Origin: Tetrahymena elliotti 4EA
Lineage: Eukaryota; Ciliophora; Oligohymenophorea; Hymenostomatida; Tetrahymenidae
DNA: 64,000 nt
NCBI GenBank assembly: GCA_000231825.2
Contig: JH720309.1
Coordinates: 85,381 to 149,380, forward strand
Direction: 5' to 3'
Shown: positions 26,791-39,367 of the stretch, piece after piece
Layout: every line of letters begins with the position of its first letter
Numbering within the stretch: the first letter of the stretch is position 1
The notes under the pieces: generated by a model
Told to the model about the DNA's origin: nothing
The model's input: only the letters and a program-made list of their open reading frames with translations
Database searches by the model: none
Translations under genes and position numbers: made by a program

Positions 26791-28301
26791 TCAATCTAAG
26801 TAGAGATCAAAATGTTAGAATTAAGATTTAAAGGTCAGTTGATCTTATATTTATTGTTGATAAGCTTTTATTTAAAGAAACTCTCTTAAATTGTCCAATT
26901 TCTACAATAGCATAAGTTTTATGTTCATATTAGTTAATTCCTCTGCAATTTAATAGAATTTTTTAATAGCTGGTTCTTATTACTTATTTACTATTTCTAT
27001 TGTTTCTTCAAGCGAAATATGATTTTAGTTTATTAATATTACAATACATTCAATTTCTCCTTCATTGCTGTAATTTTTACTATCTAAACTAATAGTTTTG
27101 AAGAATTCCACAAGAGATTAATATGTTTCACCTAATTAATAATAACAAACAGCTATTTATGAATTGCTTTTTGCTTTGATATGTAAGTGGCAATTTTTTT
27201 GAATAGCTAATCTAAAATTTTCAATGGCCTAGCTATATCTTTGATGAGAATAGAATATTTATCCTAGTTTGTAATAGCAGTAGCCTTCTTCTGGATTAAG
27301 TTCAATGCATTTATTCATATACTTAACTGCATTTATTTCATCTTAATTTTCTTCAGCTACTTCTGCCAATGTATTATAAATTTCTAAAATTTCAGGATCT
27401 ATTTTTATGCCTTCTTCAAATACTTCAATTGCTTCTTCTTTTTTTTGTTTTGTAAGTAAAAATTATCCATATCCATGACAAGACTAAGCTCTTCTAGGCT
27501 AAATATTATATGATTTTTTATAATATTCTTCTTCTTTTTACAAATCTCCTATTTATTAATAATAATCAGCCAAATTATGAAGAATTATATGATTATTTGG
27601 ACAAATTTAATCAGCTTCATGGTATAATTTTTTTACATCTTCATTATTTATATCTTAACGAGACTTAAAAACTGCCAAATTATTTGCTATTCCTGGATAC
27701 TTTGGATTCATATTGTATAATAATTACCCCCATTTTATTGCTTCATCTTCCTTCTCCTATTCATGATAAATCCATGCTAAAAAGTTAGCAATTTCTTATT
27801 TATACTCATCCAATAGCTCATAAGCCTTTTCTAAATCAGAAATAAAAAAAGATCCTTTACTTCTTCCCTATTTGTCTTGATAAACTAATAAATTCCTTTT
27901 CCAAACAAATAGACTCCTTCTTAATAAGATTCATAATTTAAATATGAATCTCTATAACTTTCACATGCTTTCAAAAGTTTTTCATTTAAAACTTCTGATT
28001 TTGATAAATTTATATACAAAACCTAAAGCAAACATAAAGTCAAAATAATTACATCAATAGAGTCTATCTTATCTCCTTTTACTTTTTAGGCTTCTTCAAT
28101 CATTATTTTCAAACATTAATTAGCCTACTTAAATATTCCAAGTTCAAATAAACTCAAAGTTTTGTACAGCTAAAGAGTTTAGTGACAGATAAATGTTCTA
28201 TCTTAATCATGTTTATCTACTTTATCTATACATTCTTAGAGCTGACTGTTTGAGTAATATTACTTTACTTGTTTTATTAAATCTTAATCTAAATTATTCA
28301 T
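26791..28301 (-). pseudogene. TPR-repeat protein gene, copy B, one frameshift in an A7 run
   Basis: ATG 28301 starts MNNLDQDLIKQ, homologous to the intact paralogue. At the A7 run 27844-27850 the copy is one base short compared with the intact gene; the frame then reaches TGA at 27710-27708, giving 197 residues. With the frame corrected it is readable to TGA 26793-26791 with normal TPR sequence, including AVKYMNKCIELNPEEGYCYY. A homopolymer miscount in the assembly is a real alternative to a pseudogene. It does not carry the TGA of copies A and C. Confidence 0.75.
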
Positions 28302-28339
28302 GTATATATTTTATCTTCTTGATCTTTAACTAAAATTAC

Positions 28340-28665
28340 ATTTATTTCTGATTCAAAATATTAATTTATTGATGAAATTAATTTCCTAAATTCTAAGATT
28401 TTTTTGATTATGACTATATTAAAATACTTAAAATTTTACAGATTAAAGCCTATCTATTTCAAAAATATCGAATTATTATGTGTTATTAAACAAATATTAT
28501 TCTGAAATCACATAATTCATAAGAAAAACTTTTTTAACAATAAATAAAAATTTTTATCAATTATCAATCAAATAAATAGTTCTAAAAGCTTTTTTTAGAT
28601 ATTTATGATGTTTATTGTGATCCTTCAAAATTAAGATTATGATTTTTGGTAAAATATTTTGAAAG
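28340..28665. repeat. Duplicated 5' flank of TPR copies B and C, copy 1
   Basis: About 320 bp upstream of copy B is closely similar to 31110-31435 upstream of copy C. Shared blocks include AATTTCCTAAATTCTAAGAT, ATTATGTGTTATTAAACAAA and GATCCTTCAAAATTAAGATT. The promoters of the two genes were therefore duplicated with the genes. Confidence 0.75.
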
Positions 28666-28789
28666 ATTTTTTAATTGTCGAGAAAATGTTGAGGGCTGTT
28701 TGACTTTTAGGATTTTGAGCTCGTTCACGTATTTCTACATATATCAATTAAATACCATAATAAAAGATAAACACTAAATAAATTAGTGT
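28666..28789. other. Spacer with a short less AT-rich patch
   Basis: A patch near 28680-28735 (GAGGGCTGTTTGACTTTTAG, then GAGCTCGTTCACG) is less AT-rich than its surroundings. No ORF or RNA fold is recognised. Confidence 0.3.
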
Positions 28790-29380
28790 CATTCATTATC
28801 AAAGAAAACAAAATAAACTTATTTAAGCAAATTCACTTATAGATATTATGAACTTGAGCATTAGTTGGTTATCAGGGCTTCGCCAAATAAGAATAGAACT
28901 TGCTTAAAACTTAGGTTAACAAATCTACAATCTTTTTTGTAAACTTTTAAGAATGATATCTAGATATGGAAATAGAATAAGTAAACAAATAGAGGTTATT
29001 AATTGATTTGCTATCAATAGAATTTTAAAAGCTTCATTCTATATTTATACATAAATTAGCTAATTTTTTACAAAAGTAGTAAAAAATAGCTTGAATTTCT
29101 AGAGGAAAAACTTTAATTAAAGGAAGCACTCCAAATAATTAGCAAAACATATTTTTTACTTAAACTTTATGTTTATAACTTGAAGATACTATAAAAATTT
29201 ATTCCTTTCTTTAAAATTAAGCAACTTATTATATTACCAGAGTAATCTTTAGAAAATTTTTAGATAATATATACTTTAAAACTCCAAAATAGCATCGAAA
29301 CTTAATCAATTTGAATAGAATTGATCATACTTGAAATAAAAATTACAAATAAAAAATATTATCTTAAAAAGATCTCATAT
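28790..29380. repeat. Duplicated 3' flank of the TPR genes, copy 2
   Basis: This is the 3' flank of copy C, similar to 24190-24790 and 33420-33665. The stretch 29100-29345 matches 33420-33660 almost base for base (for example TAGCAAAACATATTTTTTAC and AACTCCAAAATAGCA). Confidence 0.75.
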
Positions 29381-29556
29381 GAAAGATTTACACTTTGTTA
29401 AAGGATTTTCCATAAAACATCCTAATAAATGAAAAATTATCTTATCAAGTACTTATAGTTACAATTATTTGACTATATTAATATTTTTTTGTAATCTAAA
29501 TAACTTCAAACAATAACAAATACAATGAATGGTATTAAATATGTAATAAAACAATT

Positions 29557-31077
29557 TCAATTTATATAAAGATCAAAATGTTAAAATTAAGACTAAAAAG
29601 TTAGTTGATCTTATATATATTTTTGGTAAGCCTTCATTGAAATTAACTCTCTTAAATTGTCAAGCTTCTCCAATAACATAAATTTTATGTACATATTTGT
29701 TACCACCTATGCAATTTTCTTAAATTTTTTAATATTTATTTCTTATTATTTATTTATTATTTCTATTGTTTCTTCAAGTAATATTTTATTTTAATTTATT
29801 AAAAATACAATTGAATTGATTTCTTTTGCATAATTACATTTTTTACTATCTATACTCATAGTATTGAAGAATTCTTCAAGAGATTTTTTTTTTTAGTTTA
29901 ATTAATAATAACAAACAGCTATTTATTCATTAATTTTTACTTTAAAGCTTAAGTAAGTATGCTTTAGCAGGGCTAATCTAAAATATTCTAGAGCTTAGAT
30001 ATATCTTTAATAAGAATAAAATATACTTCCTAATTTATAATATTAGTAGCTTTCTTCTGGATTAAGTTCAATACACTTCTTCATATACTTAATTGCATTT
30101 ATTTCATCTTAAGCTTCATGAGCGATATCTGTCAATGCATTATAATTTTTAGAAAATTCTGGATCAATTATAATACCTTCTTTAAAAACTTGAATTGCTT
30201 CTTCTTTTTTACCTTTTTTGAATAAAAATTATCCATATTCATGACAAGACTAAGCTCTTCTAGGCTAAATATTATATGATTTTTTATAATATTCTTCTTC
30301 TCTCTACAAATCTCCAATTTATTTATAATACATAGCCATATTATGAAGAATTATATGATTATTTGGACAAAGTTCCTCAGCTTCAAGGTACAATTTATTT
30401 ATTTCATCATTTTATATATTTTATACATTTTTTTCTTTCTTAATAAGTGCCAAATTATTTGCTATTCCTGGATATTTTGGATTAATATCATATCATAATT
30501 AAATCCATTTTTCTGCTTCATCCATCTTTTCATTATCATAATAAACACATGATAAAGTATTTGCAATATCTTATTTGTACTCATCTAATATTTCATAAGC
30601 CTTTTCTAAATCAGAAATGTAAGATAGATTCTTGTCTTCATCCCTGAATGTTTTGATAAACTAATACAAACCTTTTCCAAACAAGTAGACTCCTTCTTAA
30701 TAAGATTCACAATTGAAATATGAATCTCTATAACTTCCACACACTTTCAAAAGAGTTTCATTTAAAACTTCTGACTTTGATAAATTTATGTACCACACCT
30801 AGAGTAAACATAAAGTCAAAGTAATTACATCAATAGAATCCATCTTATCTCCCTTTACTTATTAAATTTCTTCAATCAGTTTTTTTAATGATTAATTTGC
30901 CTATTTAGATACTCCTAGCTCAAATAAGCTCAAAGCTTTGTACAACTAAAGAGTTTAGTGACAGATAAATGTTCTATCTTAATCATATTTATCTACTTTA
31001 TCAATACAATCTTAAAGTTGACTATTAGAGTAATATTATTTTATTTATTTTATTAAATCTTACTCAAAATTGTCCAT
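29557..31077 (-). pseudogene. TPR-repeat protein gene, copy C, interrupted by TGA
   Basis: ATG 31077 opens 194 codons before TGA at 30495-30493, the same codon as in copy A. Beyond it the frame is intact to TGA 29559-29557 with ordinary TPR sequence, so one substitution separates it from a full-length protein of the intact paralogue's size. It is almost identical to copy A from its start to about 30162. Readthrough, a short functional N-terminal product, or a recent pseudogene are all possible; shared inheritance of the TGA by A and C points to one mutation spread by duplication or conversion. Confidence 0.8.
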
Positions 31078-31109
31078 GCGTTTCTTTTATCTTTTTGGTT
31101 TTTAAATCA

Positions 31110-31435
31110 AATCACCCTTATTATTTATATGAAATATTAATTTGTTGAATTGAAATTAATTTCCTAAATTCTAAGATTTTTTTCATTATGACTATATTAA
31201 AATACTTAAAAATTTACATAATAAAAATTAAATCCTATTTTAACAATATCTAATTATTATGTGTTATTAAACAAATATCATTCTTAAGTCCTATAATTCT
31301 TTAGAAAATCTTTTTTAAAAATAAATAAAAATTTTTATAAATTACCAAAAATAGTTCTAAAACCTTTTTTTAGTAATTTATGATGTTTATTACGATCCTT
31401 CAAAATTAAGATTATGAATTTTGGAAAAATTTTTT
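31110..31435. repeat. Duplicated 5' flank of TPR copies B and C, copy 2
   Basis: Partner of 28340-28665; see that entry for the shared blocks. It lies directly upstream of copy C. Confidence 0.75.
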
Positions 31436-31901
31436 AATTTTTTTGTTTACCTCTCTATTTTAAAATTTTAATTTAAGATATTAGATTTATTAAAAAATAA
31501 ATACATAATGAAACACTACTAACCACACATCAAATATTAAAAAAAAATCCATCCTGCCTACACTGAATTTGTTCTTATATTTATCCCCCATCATCACAAA
31601 CATAAATGCCATACAATTGCTGAAAAATAACTCTTACTTTATTAAAATATCTTTTTCAATTATTTCTTAGCTTAATTTTTACTTCATATATAAAATCCTT
31701 TAAGAGACACTAAATAAAATAATAAAAATATGAATTTAAAATTTCATAAATAAAAGAAAGGATCAAAATTTTAATATCTTCTTTGAGGGATAAGAACAAT
31801 TAAAAAAATATAATCAATCTAAAATAATAAAAGTGCGAAGTGAAATATCAAACAAATAGTGAGATTATTTTATAATTATTATTTAAGAGGAGAAATAAGA
31901 A

Positions 31902-32720
31902 ATGGTTGATGAGATCAATCATGAGAATTCAGAAGAGAATATGAATAGAACTACTTATCAGATGTAGACCTTTCAGATTAGGACTTACTCTATGTAAATT
32001 AACTATTAAAATAATTTGAAAAGTAATTCATAATAAAGGGTGGATATTAGGATGATGCATTTTAGTTCGTGATAAAAACTGGTCTGTTATACATTCCAAA
32101 ATGTTTAAATGACATGTAACTATCAAAGTATAAGCATGGTGCCTTTTAAAAGTATTAGAGTTGTATACCTTATGATAGAAGAAAAGTAAGAATATCAATA
32201 TGATGTAACCCTTTCCTGTCATTAAATTAATAGCCAATATATAAAATATTGAAATTTTTTTTAACTTTCTTACCAAGATAAGAAAGTTAAGATATTATCT
32301 CTATTGAAATGGGTATTTCACCTAAAATAATAACCAAAACTTGTAAATTGAGGAATGAAGCCATTGCTAATTATTACAAGCATCGCTATTCAGTAATTGT
32401 ATTAGGAAATACTAATTCTAAATTGATGAGTCGGCATTTCACCAAAAGTACCATAGAGGTAGGCAATTGCATAGATCCATCTATTGGATTTTTGGGATAA
32501 CAGAGAGGGGATAACCTTTTAATAGAACCCTTCTATTTCCAGTACACTCTAGGGATAAAGAAACATTGATCCCAATTATTGAAAAAATATCTCAAAATGA
32601 AGCAAAATCCTCATTTCAGATTCATGGAGAACATATCACTGTCTTACACAAATTGGATAGTGCCATCGAATGTTAAATCATAAAAAGGAGTTTGTGGTAA
32701 AAAAGTAATTCATTTCAATC
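31902..32720 (+). pseudogene. Decayed ISXO2-like (IS1595/Merlin-type) DDE transposase
   Basis: Fragments in shifting frames rebuild the order of an ISXO2-type transposase. A zinc-ribbon-like part (QLSKYKHGAFQKYQSC) near 32110-32170 is followed by the first catalytic Asp in IDESAFHQKYHRGRQ (from 32422) and IYWIFGITERG. PIIEKISQNEA comes next, and in a further frame LNHKKEFVVKK near 32675. In this family the second Asp lies in a SDGW-like motif; here that place reads FQIHGE, so the Asp is lost. TGA codons and frame changes separate the parts. A conserved-looking N-terminal frame starts at ATG 31902. No terminal inverted repeats were identified. Confidence 0.7.
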
Positions 32721-33734
32721 ATTTAATTTAATAAATATTAAAACCATTTGATCAGAAAGTATATTACTAATTCTTCTATCTATCCAATATTTTAAAAACT
32801 CTATTCTCTGCTTACAAAATGGATTGTTTTAGCTTATTTCTTATTACATTTCTAATCCTTTTACCATTGTTTGTGCAATACCTTTTGTTAACTGTATTTC
32901 AGTTTATTTTAATATTAAATTTGAGATTTACTAAAGAAAGGGTTTAATATCATTAGCTTTTCTATTTCTTATTAGAATAAGTTGATAACATCTTCTATTT
33001 TTCTTTGGTTATTCACAATATTATTTTTAACATTTGATTTGAAATTTTTCCTTCATAGTAATTGAATATGTTGCTTATTTATCTTAATGTTAAATTCAAG
33101 TAATCTTTGGTTATTTATCATAATGTTAAATTAAATTACTTCTTTAGTTTGGCAATAAGCCAGTTTTAATCATCTATGAGGGAGTGAGTATCTATTCTAA
33201 TTTCCTGAAAACATTTAAGTTGGTATAGACTAATTGTATCATAAGGTTATAAGGTATTTTAATATGAACAACTGAGATGCTTTACTTTCATTCTAAATAC
33301 AATCACTATAACCTATTGTATTAGAAAAATTAAACATTTATTATTTTGAAAAATATTATAGTAAAACCCAGCAATCAACTTAATTTAAGAAAGTAATGAG
33401 AAATATTAATAAAATAATGATGATTAAGGAGAAACTTTAATTAAAGGTAGTGCTCCAAATTTAGCAAAACATATTTTTTACTTAAACTTTAAATTTATAA
33501 CTTTAAGATACTCTAAAAATTTATTCCTTTGTTTAAAATTAAGCAACTTGTTATATACCAGAATAATCTTTAGAATACATTTTTAGATAATATATACCTT
33601 AAAACTCCAAAATAGCACCAAAACTTAATCAATTTGAATAGAATTGAATACTTGAAATAAAAATAAATAAATTAATTTTTTTTTATAAAAATTAAAGAGT
33701 GAATAAAGAAAGAATCATAGTGCTATCAACTCTG
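32721..33734. other. AT-rich DNA, includes copy 3 of the TPR 3' flank repeat
   Basis: No coding frame is recognised. The segment 33420-33665 is the third copy of the flank repeat found beyond TPR copies A and C, here without a TPR gene next to it. This suggests a lost copy or a breakpoint. Confidence 0.55.
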
Positions 33735-34032
33735 AATCTAAAATTCATCAAATATTTCAATAGATCAATCATCAATAAGCTTTTCATTTGGGATTTGGTT
33801 ACTATTTTATGAGTCGAATTTTTATTTTTTCATTGAGTTTCTAATAGGTATCAAAAAGTTTTCTCTCAACAAACTCTACATTATGTATGTATATTAGCTC
33901 AAATCATTGAAATTATAGCTTTTAGGTACAGGCTGAAGTCTTCCAAGATGATGGAAAAAAATTATTATTGATATTTAGAGATCTGTTGAGCTTTGAAAAC
34001 TGAGTCAAGGTTTCAGAAATAGAATTATCCAT
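33735..34032 (-). pseudogene. 5' fragment copy of the helicase gene
   Basis: About 300 bp match the first exon region of the intact helicase (37190-37532), beginning at the same start (ATG GAT AAT TCT at 34032). It lacks an internal segment, is frameshifted after about 25 codons, and has TGA where the parent has AGA in the [10 protein letters not shown] motif. It stops abruptly near 33735. It is a truncated duplicate with no coding capacity. Confidence 0.8.
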
Positions 34033-34550
34033 CTTATTATTGTTAATCGTGAAAACCAGAATAAATTATGAGGTATTGTGAGTAAAAAAAATAATTATTA
34101 AATTAATATCAATTTTTAGAGATAAATATGAAATTTAATTTAATTTGACAAAGATCATTCATTAAGCCAATTTTTTCTAGGAATCTTCTCCAGAAATTAA
34201 ATTTCATATTTGCCTTTCAAAATTGATATCTAGTAAATTTAATCTTTATTTTTTTTACGAACAGTGGCTCAAAATTTTAATTAATTATATTTGATGATAA
34301 AAGTTGTTTTTAATTACTAAGAGTATGAATAAAAGCCTTTTACTTTTAATTAAAGATAATTAGATTTATGTCTACATTAATAATTTACTAATATTAATTA
34401 GGATCTTTCAAAAATTAATTCTATCTATTTGTCTAGATTAAAAAAATTCATTGCACATAAGTGTGTCTTGATAATAAAGGTAGAAGAAATGAAATCAAAT
34501 AAAAATATTTTTAAATTATAAAATAGATAACTCAAAACAATTAAGTAGAT

Positions 34551-35014
34551 TCAATGATGATTATCGAATTGATACGTAGCTGGTTATGAATTTAAGCCAA
34601 AAATATTCTTTTATGATTTCTGTGTTTATTAGAATAATAAACCTTTTTAAATTTCTATTTATTAAATTTGCAAAGTTATTTGATTTGTTGCTAATTATTT
34701 ATAGCTTAATGAATTTTAAGTAATTAATGAATTAGTGTATTCAGTATCTTTTTTAATTGAATATATTTTTTAAGGTAGAGAAATAAGTACATTAAAATCA
34801 GATTTTTTAAAAATTTCATCAAGCTCATCTTAAGTGGCACATCTGTAATTGTTATTTCTTAAAAAATTTCCATAGCACTTAGAAATAATGATTTAAATAA
34901 TAAAATCATCTTGGTAAGGAATAAGTGCACTTTTAAGGAGCAATAATTGTTGTACATACATATAAAACAGGAGAAATTAATTAATTTTTAAATATAAAAG
35001 ATTTACTCATCCAT
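34551..35014 (-). CDS. Small two-exon protein, 128 residues, unrecognised
   Basis: The exons are complement(35007-35014), only 8 nt (ATG GAT GA), and complement(34551-34929), with an intron at 34930-35006 starting GTAAAT and ending AAAAG. The join gives MDDALIPYQDDFII and an open frame to TGA 34553-34551. The middle (YGNFLRNNNYRCATQDELDE, then SDFNVLISLP) has protein-like composition; the tail is Q/N-rich. No known domain is seen. It lies just downstream of the helicase, on the same strand. Confidence 0.55.
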
Positions 35015-35108
35015 TTCTAAACAAACAAAAATTGGAAAAATATAAACAAATAAATAAATTAGTTTTTTGTTTATGAAATTATAAAGTAAATCAAGAAACA
35101 CATCAGTT

Positions 35109-37532
35109 TCAACAGATTCCTAGATGGAAATTTTTATTGCAGTTTTCACATTTTATTTGTTGGATTTCGCTGTATTCTCTACATAAATTCTCAAACAAAT
35201 TCTACATCCACTTAAAATCAAAAGTAGTTTAGTCATAGAAGGAATGTTGCTACTTAGCCAATTTGTTAATTTTCTTCCACATTTCGCTCTTTTTTTCATA
35301 CATCAAGAAATTTCCTAAACAAATAAATCCTTATTTAGCTCTTGAGTAGGCAACATTAATTCTGTTCTCAAACCCCAAAAATCCGATTTCGTTTTGGTTG
35401 TTAGATCTTACACATGACAGAATCACGATTTCATTTTCTTCTCCTTGATACTAATCAACTGTACATACTTATATTTAGCAAAAAGGTTTCTTAGATTTTA
35501 TCAATCGCCAAATCAGTTGCTGTTGTGCTTTGTACATGCAAAGGATTGTGATTTCTTTTTCTTCAAATTTCTCTTTATATAAGATGTAAAAAGCTAACTT
35601 AATAGCATACAAAGCTTCGAAGTAGTTGATTTTTGAAGAACATGCACCATTTTGCTCGGGAAAACTATGCTGAATCATTTGCATACTGGTTTTATGATTG
35701 ATATAATTAATTTGATTGTATCTCTTCACACTTTTGTCATCAATATAGTTTTCACTATAGAAAAGTCTTGTGAAGTTAGCAAATTGAATTCTCATTCTTC
35801 TTTGGTTTTACAATTAACATACAACATATTATCCTTTTATCAGTCTTTCAAAGTAAGACAGTCTTAGGTTGTAATCATTTTATATCTCTTGACATCTTAC
35901 TAATGGTCTGAGCTGTTGGTGATCACCGATCTAGATCAAGTGCTTGAGCCAAGGAGAGAGAATCGATACGAAATCTGTTTCCAATATTTCACTTGCTTCT
36001 TCAACAAGAACTATTTCAGATTGGAGTTTATCTAAAGCTTCATAATTCATTTGATATCCAGAGACTGTCATACCAATGATTGCAAATTATGACATGAATC
36101 CTGACATACTGAAAGCATAATTTTATTCTGATTTATTTTGTCTATCTTAGAGATCTTTTGAGTAATTTTTCAATTCCTGATCAATATTATAAGCCAAATT
36201 CTTAAGTAATTTCTTAGGAACATCATTTTTACCAAGATTCTAAATGAGCTTGTTTAATTTACTCTTGATGTATCCCCATTTTTTTTCACTTGAAACTAGC
36301 ATTCTAGAAGGGCCTTTTTATTATTAGACTGAGTATTTCTTAATTTCTTCCTAACTGATTCTGCTTCCTATTCTCAAAATTGATTTTGTATATTTTTCTA
36401 ATTTGAGAAGGATAGAGTCTAAGCTCTTATTCTTTTTACTGATGATTAGTATAGGTTTGTGAGCCTTAGACTGATAAGTTTTCATCAAAGCATTAACTAT
36501 TTAGCATCCCAAATAGGTTTTTCCTGTTCCAGGTGGTCCTTAGATTATTGTGTTTGAGGTTTTAAGGGCATGCTTTAAGGTTTCGTACTAGCTTTGATCA
36601 AGAATTTATTCTTTAGCAAGGATCACTTTTTCTATTGATTCAAAGTACTCTTTTTTGTTAGACTCGTTTAAGAAATTGTATTAAGGTGATTCAGGTATAC
36701 CTTAGTTTTTCAAAGTGGTACTAGGAAAAGCAATAGAGTCCATGTTTTTCTAGAAATATTAGATGCTTTTTAGAGCTAACTCAAATGGATACCAGTATTG
36801 AGTGGGTTGAAGTAAAAGGTATTTGCTTTCAATCTGATTAATATTTAGGAGAAATTCTTTAAGATTTTAGTTCAAATCCAATAAGACTGAAATTTTTTCT
36901 TCTTTGATACAACTTGCTGAGTTCAATCCTCTTTCTTAACTTTCGAAGTCATCATCATCTTCTTCTTCATCACCATAAGGATTACAAAAGTTTTTTTGCT
37001 AGTTGTTGTTTTTATCTTATTTATTTTCTACATTATCTACTTTGCTTGTAAATATTTTACCAGATTGTTTATCTAAGAACACAATAAGCTAATTATTTTT
37101 TATTTGATTATTACTATCGACTGGTATTTTTCTTTTGATTATTAAATAGATGATAAATCCTTTGTCAAAATCAAACTCGAAATTACTAACTAAATATTCA
37201 TCAAATATTTCAATAGATCTATCATCAATAACCTTTTCATTTGAGATTTGGTTACTATTTTATGAGTTGAGTAATTATTTTTTGATTGATTTTCTGATTG
37301 GTATCAAAAAGTTTTCTCTCAATAAACTCTACATGATAGTGGTATATTAGGCCAAATCATTGAAATTATAGTTTTTAGGTACAGGCTGAAGTCTTACAAG
37401 AGGATGTGAAAACTCTTCATAAGTAGGAAAGATTCTAAAGTTTTTAATATTTTTCTGATTATTGCTGTTAAAAGATCTGTTGAGCTCTGAAAACTGGGTG
37501 GATGTTTAGGAAATACAGAAAGAATTATCCAT
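35109..37532 (-). CDS. UPF1-like superfamily 1 RNA/DNA helicase
   Basis: A single intronless frame of 807 residues, ATG 37532 to TGA 35111-35109. All SF1 motifs are present: Walker A GPPGTGKT at 332-339, motif II VEEAS at 510-514, motif [11 protein letters not shown], motif IV LQNQRRMR, motif [13 protein letters not shown], and motif VI VAYSRAKQGF around 727-736. This arrangement (AAA_11/AAA_12 halves) is that of UPF1/ZNFX1/SMUBP-type helicases, which translocate on single-stranded nucleic acid with ATP. The N-terminal 330 residues are not recognised, with an acidic run ([11 protein letters not shown]) near 205. A final Cys pair (CENC) follows the core. No zinc-finger array is present, so the UPF1 identity is only at family level. 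A broken 5' copy lies at 33735-34032. Confidence 0.9.
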
Positions 37533-39367
37533 CTTATTATTGTTATTACTATTTTTATCTTTAAAAGAACTTTAAATTTTATTAGGAATAAACTATTTGG
37601 AATTTTTTGATTTTTGTTTTAATATAATAATTATATTTGATGATAAATGTTGTTTTTAATTACAAAGAGTAGTAAATAAAAAACTTTTATTTTATTAAGA
37701 GTAATGAATAAAAGTATTTTATTTCTAAAAAAAAATAATTAGATTTGTGTCTACATTAATAATTTACTAATATTTTAATCGAAATCTATCAAAAATTAAT
37801 TTGATCAAAAGTTTTTCTATTTTAAAAAATTAATTGTGTCTAGCAAAAACAAAGACAGAAGAAATGCAATCAAATAAAATATTTTAAATCAATTTTATCG
37901 ATTGTAAAAACAATTTAGCTCAGGACTTTTGAAATACAAAATAGTAAAAGAATAATTAATTTATGTTATTATTTTAAGATAGATTTTTCTTCCTTAATTT
38001 TATTTCTGGTTAATCATCATATTTGCGTTTTTATCTTATTGAGTGTACAAATTTAATAGATTTTTTGAATATCATGGAATTACATTTAATTTAATTAGTG
38101 ATTTGAAATTTATCTCTCTATTATTATTATCAGAAACGAGAAAATACATTTATTATCTCATGTATTTTACAAAAATTATTTAGGTACTTCATTTAGAGCT
38201 AAACATTTTTAAATTTCAGGGCATTAATAAAAAATAAAGATATTTTTGCATATTTGAAGATTATTAATTTAAAATCATAAAATATACAAAATAAAATAGA
38301 TAAAAATCATTTAATAAAATTAAAAATTTTAAAGAAGTATTTTTATTCTTAATTAATGCATTCTCTAGTATTTTCAGTTCTCGGAATTCAATTGATATAC
38401 TCAAATCTCACTGTTTTTTTAAAAAACCTAAGCCTTTTATTTTATAAATTTTTAGTTGCCTTTAAACAAAAAAAATACAGCAACTAGTAATAGTCACAGA
38501 AAATGATAGAAATAAGTGTATTTTCATCAAAAAATTAAAACCGCGATAACATCAAGAAATTTGCAAAAGATACTTGTCAATTTGAAAAAAAGAGAATTTT
38601 AGTAAACTTTGCAATTTCTTCCACCCCTCTTCTCTAAGTAACACTGTCTATTTTATTTATAAACACAAAAACATAAATATACAAAATAAAACTATTTAAA
38701 AAAAAAGAAGCACAATTTCACGTAATCTGGCCTTGCAAATAAGCAGTGGGATTTGAGTATATTGGATTTTGGAGTAATAGAATATCAAATAGATAACATT
38801 TTATTTATTGAATAAAGAAGGTTCTGATTCAAATAATAGGTAATTTAAGCTAAGTAACAGTAGATATTAATTTAATTAAAAGGCCTAATTTCCTGTGGAT
38901 GGATGCAATTTATAGCAATTAATTATTTATTAATATTAACCTTCATTTTATTAAAAGGCTTTTCAGAAATGTCCATATCAGAATTTTATATTCTGATGAA
39001 GGATTTTTATTTAAAAAAATAGCCTAGATAGATTTAGGATTTAGACAATAATTAAATTGATAGCATTAATTATGTAAAGAGTTTATTTCACTCAACGGTT
39101 GTTAAATATTTCCTAGCCAATCGTTCATCAACTATTAAAATGAATTCTAATTACAAAGTAAATAAATAAAAAACCACACATGATTTGTAAATCATGGATT
39201 ATAAATAAACAACCTAAAAATTATTTTATTAAATGTTCGATTAAGTAATTGATTTTTTTAAATAATGGATAAGTAGAATTAGGTCCTGCTTAAAAATTAA
39301 GTAAAAAAACAAATATGAAATGATTGATTTCTAACTAAACCTTTAAGTAAAATAAAAAAAGATAATT
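37533..39367. other. AT-rich intergenic DNA
   Basis: About 1.8 kb with no protein-like frame on either strand. Short tracts at 37640-37800 resemble 34280-34420, the matching upstream flank of the truncated helicase copy, so the duplication includes some promoter DNA. Confidence 0.5.

Noticed and set aside
35475..35867. Short frames on both strands within the helicase region
   Set aside because: The minus-strand one is an internal piece of the helicase; the + strand one is its shadow.
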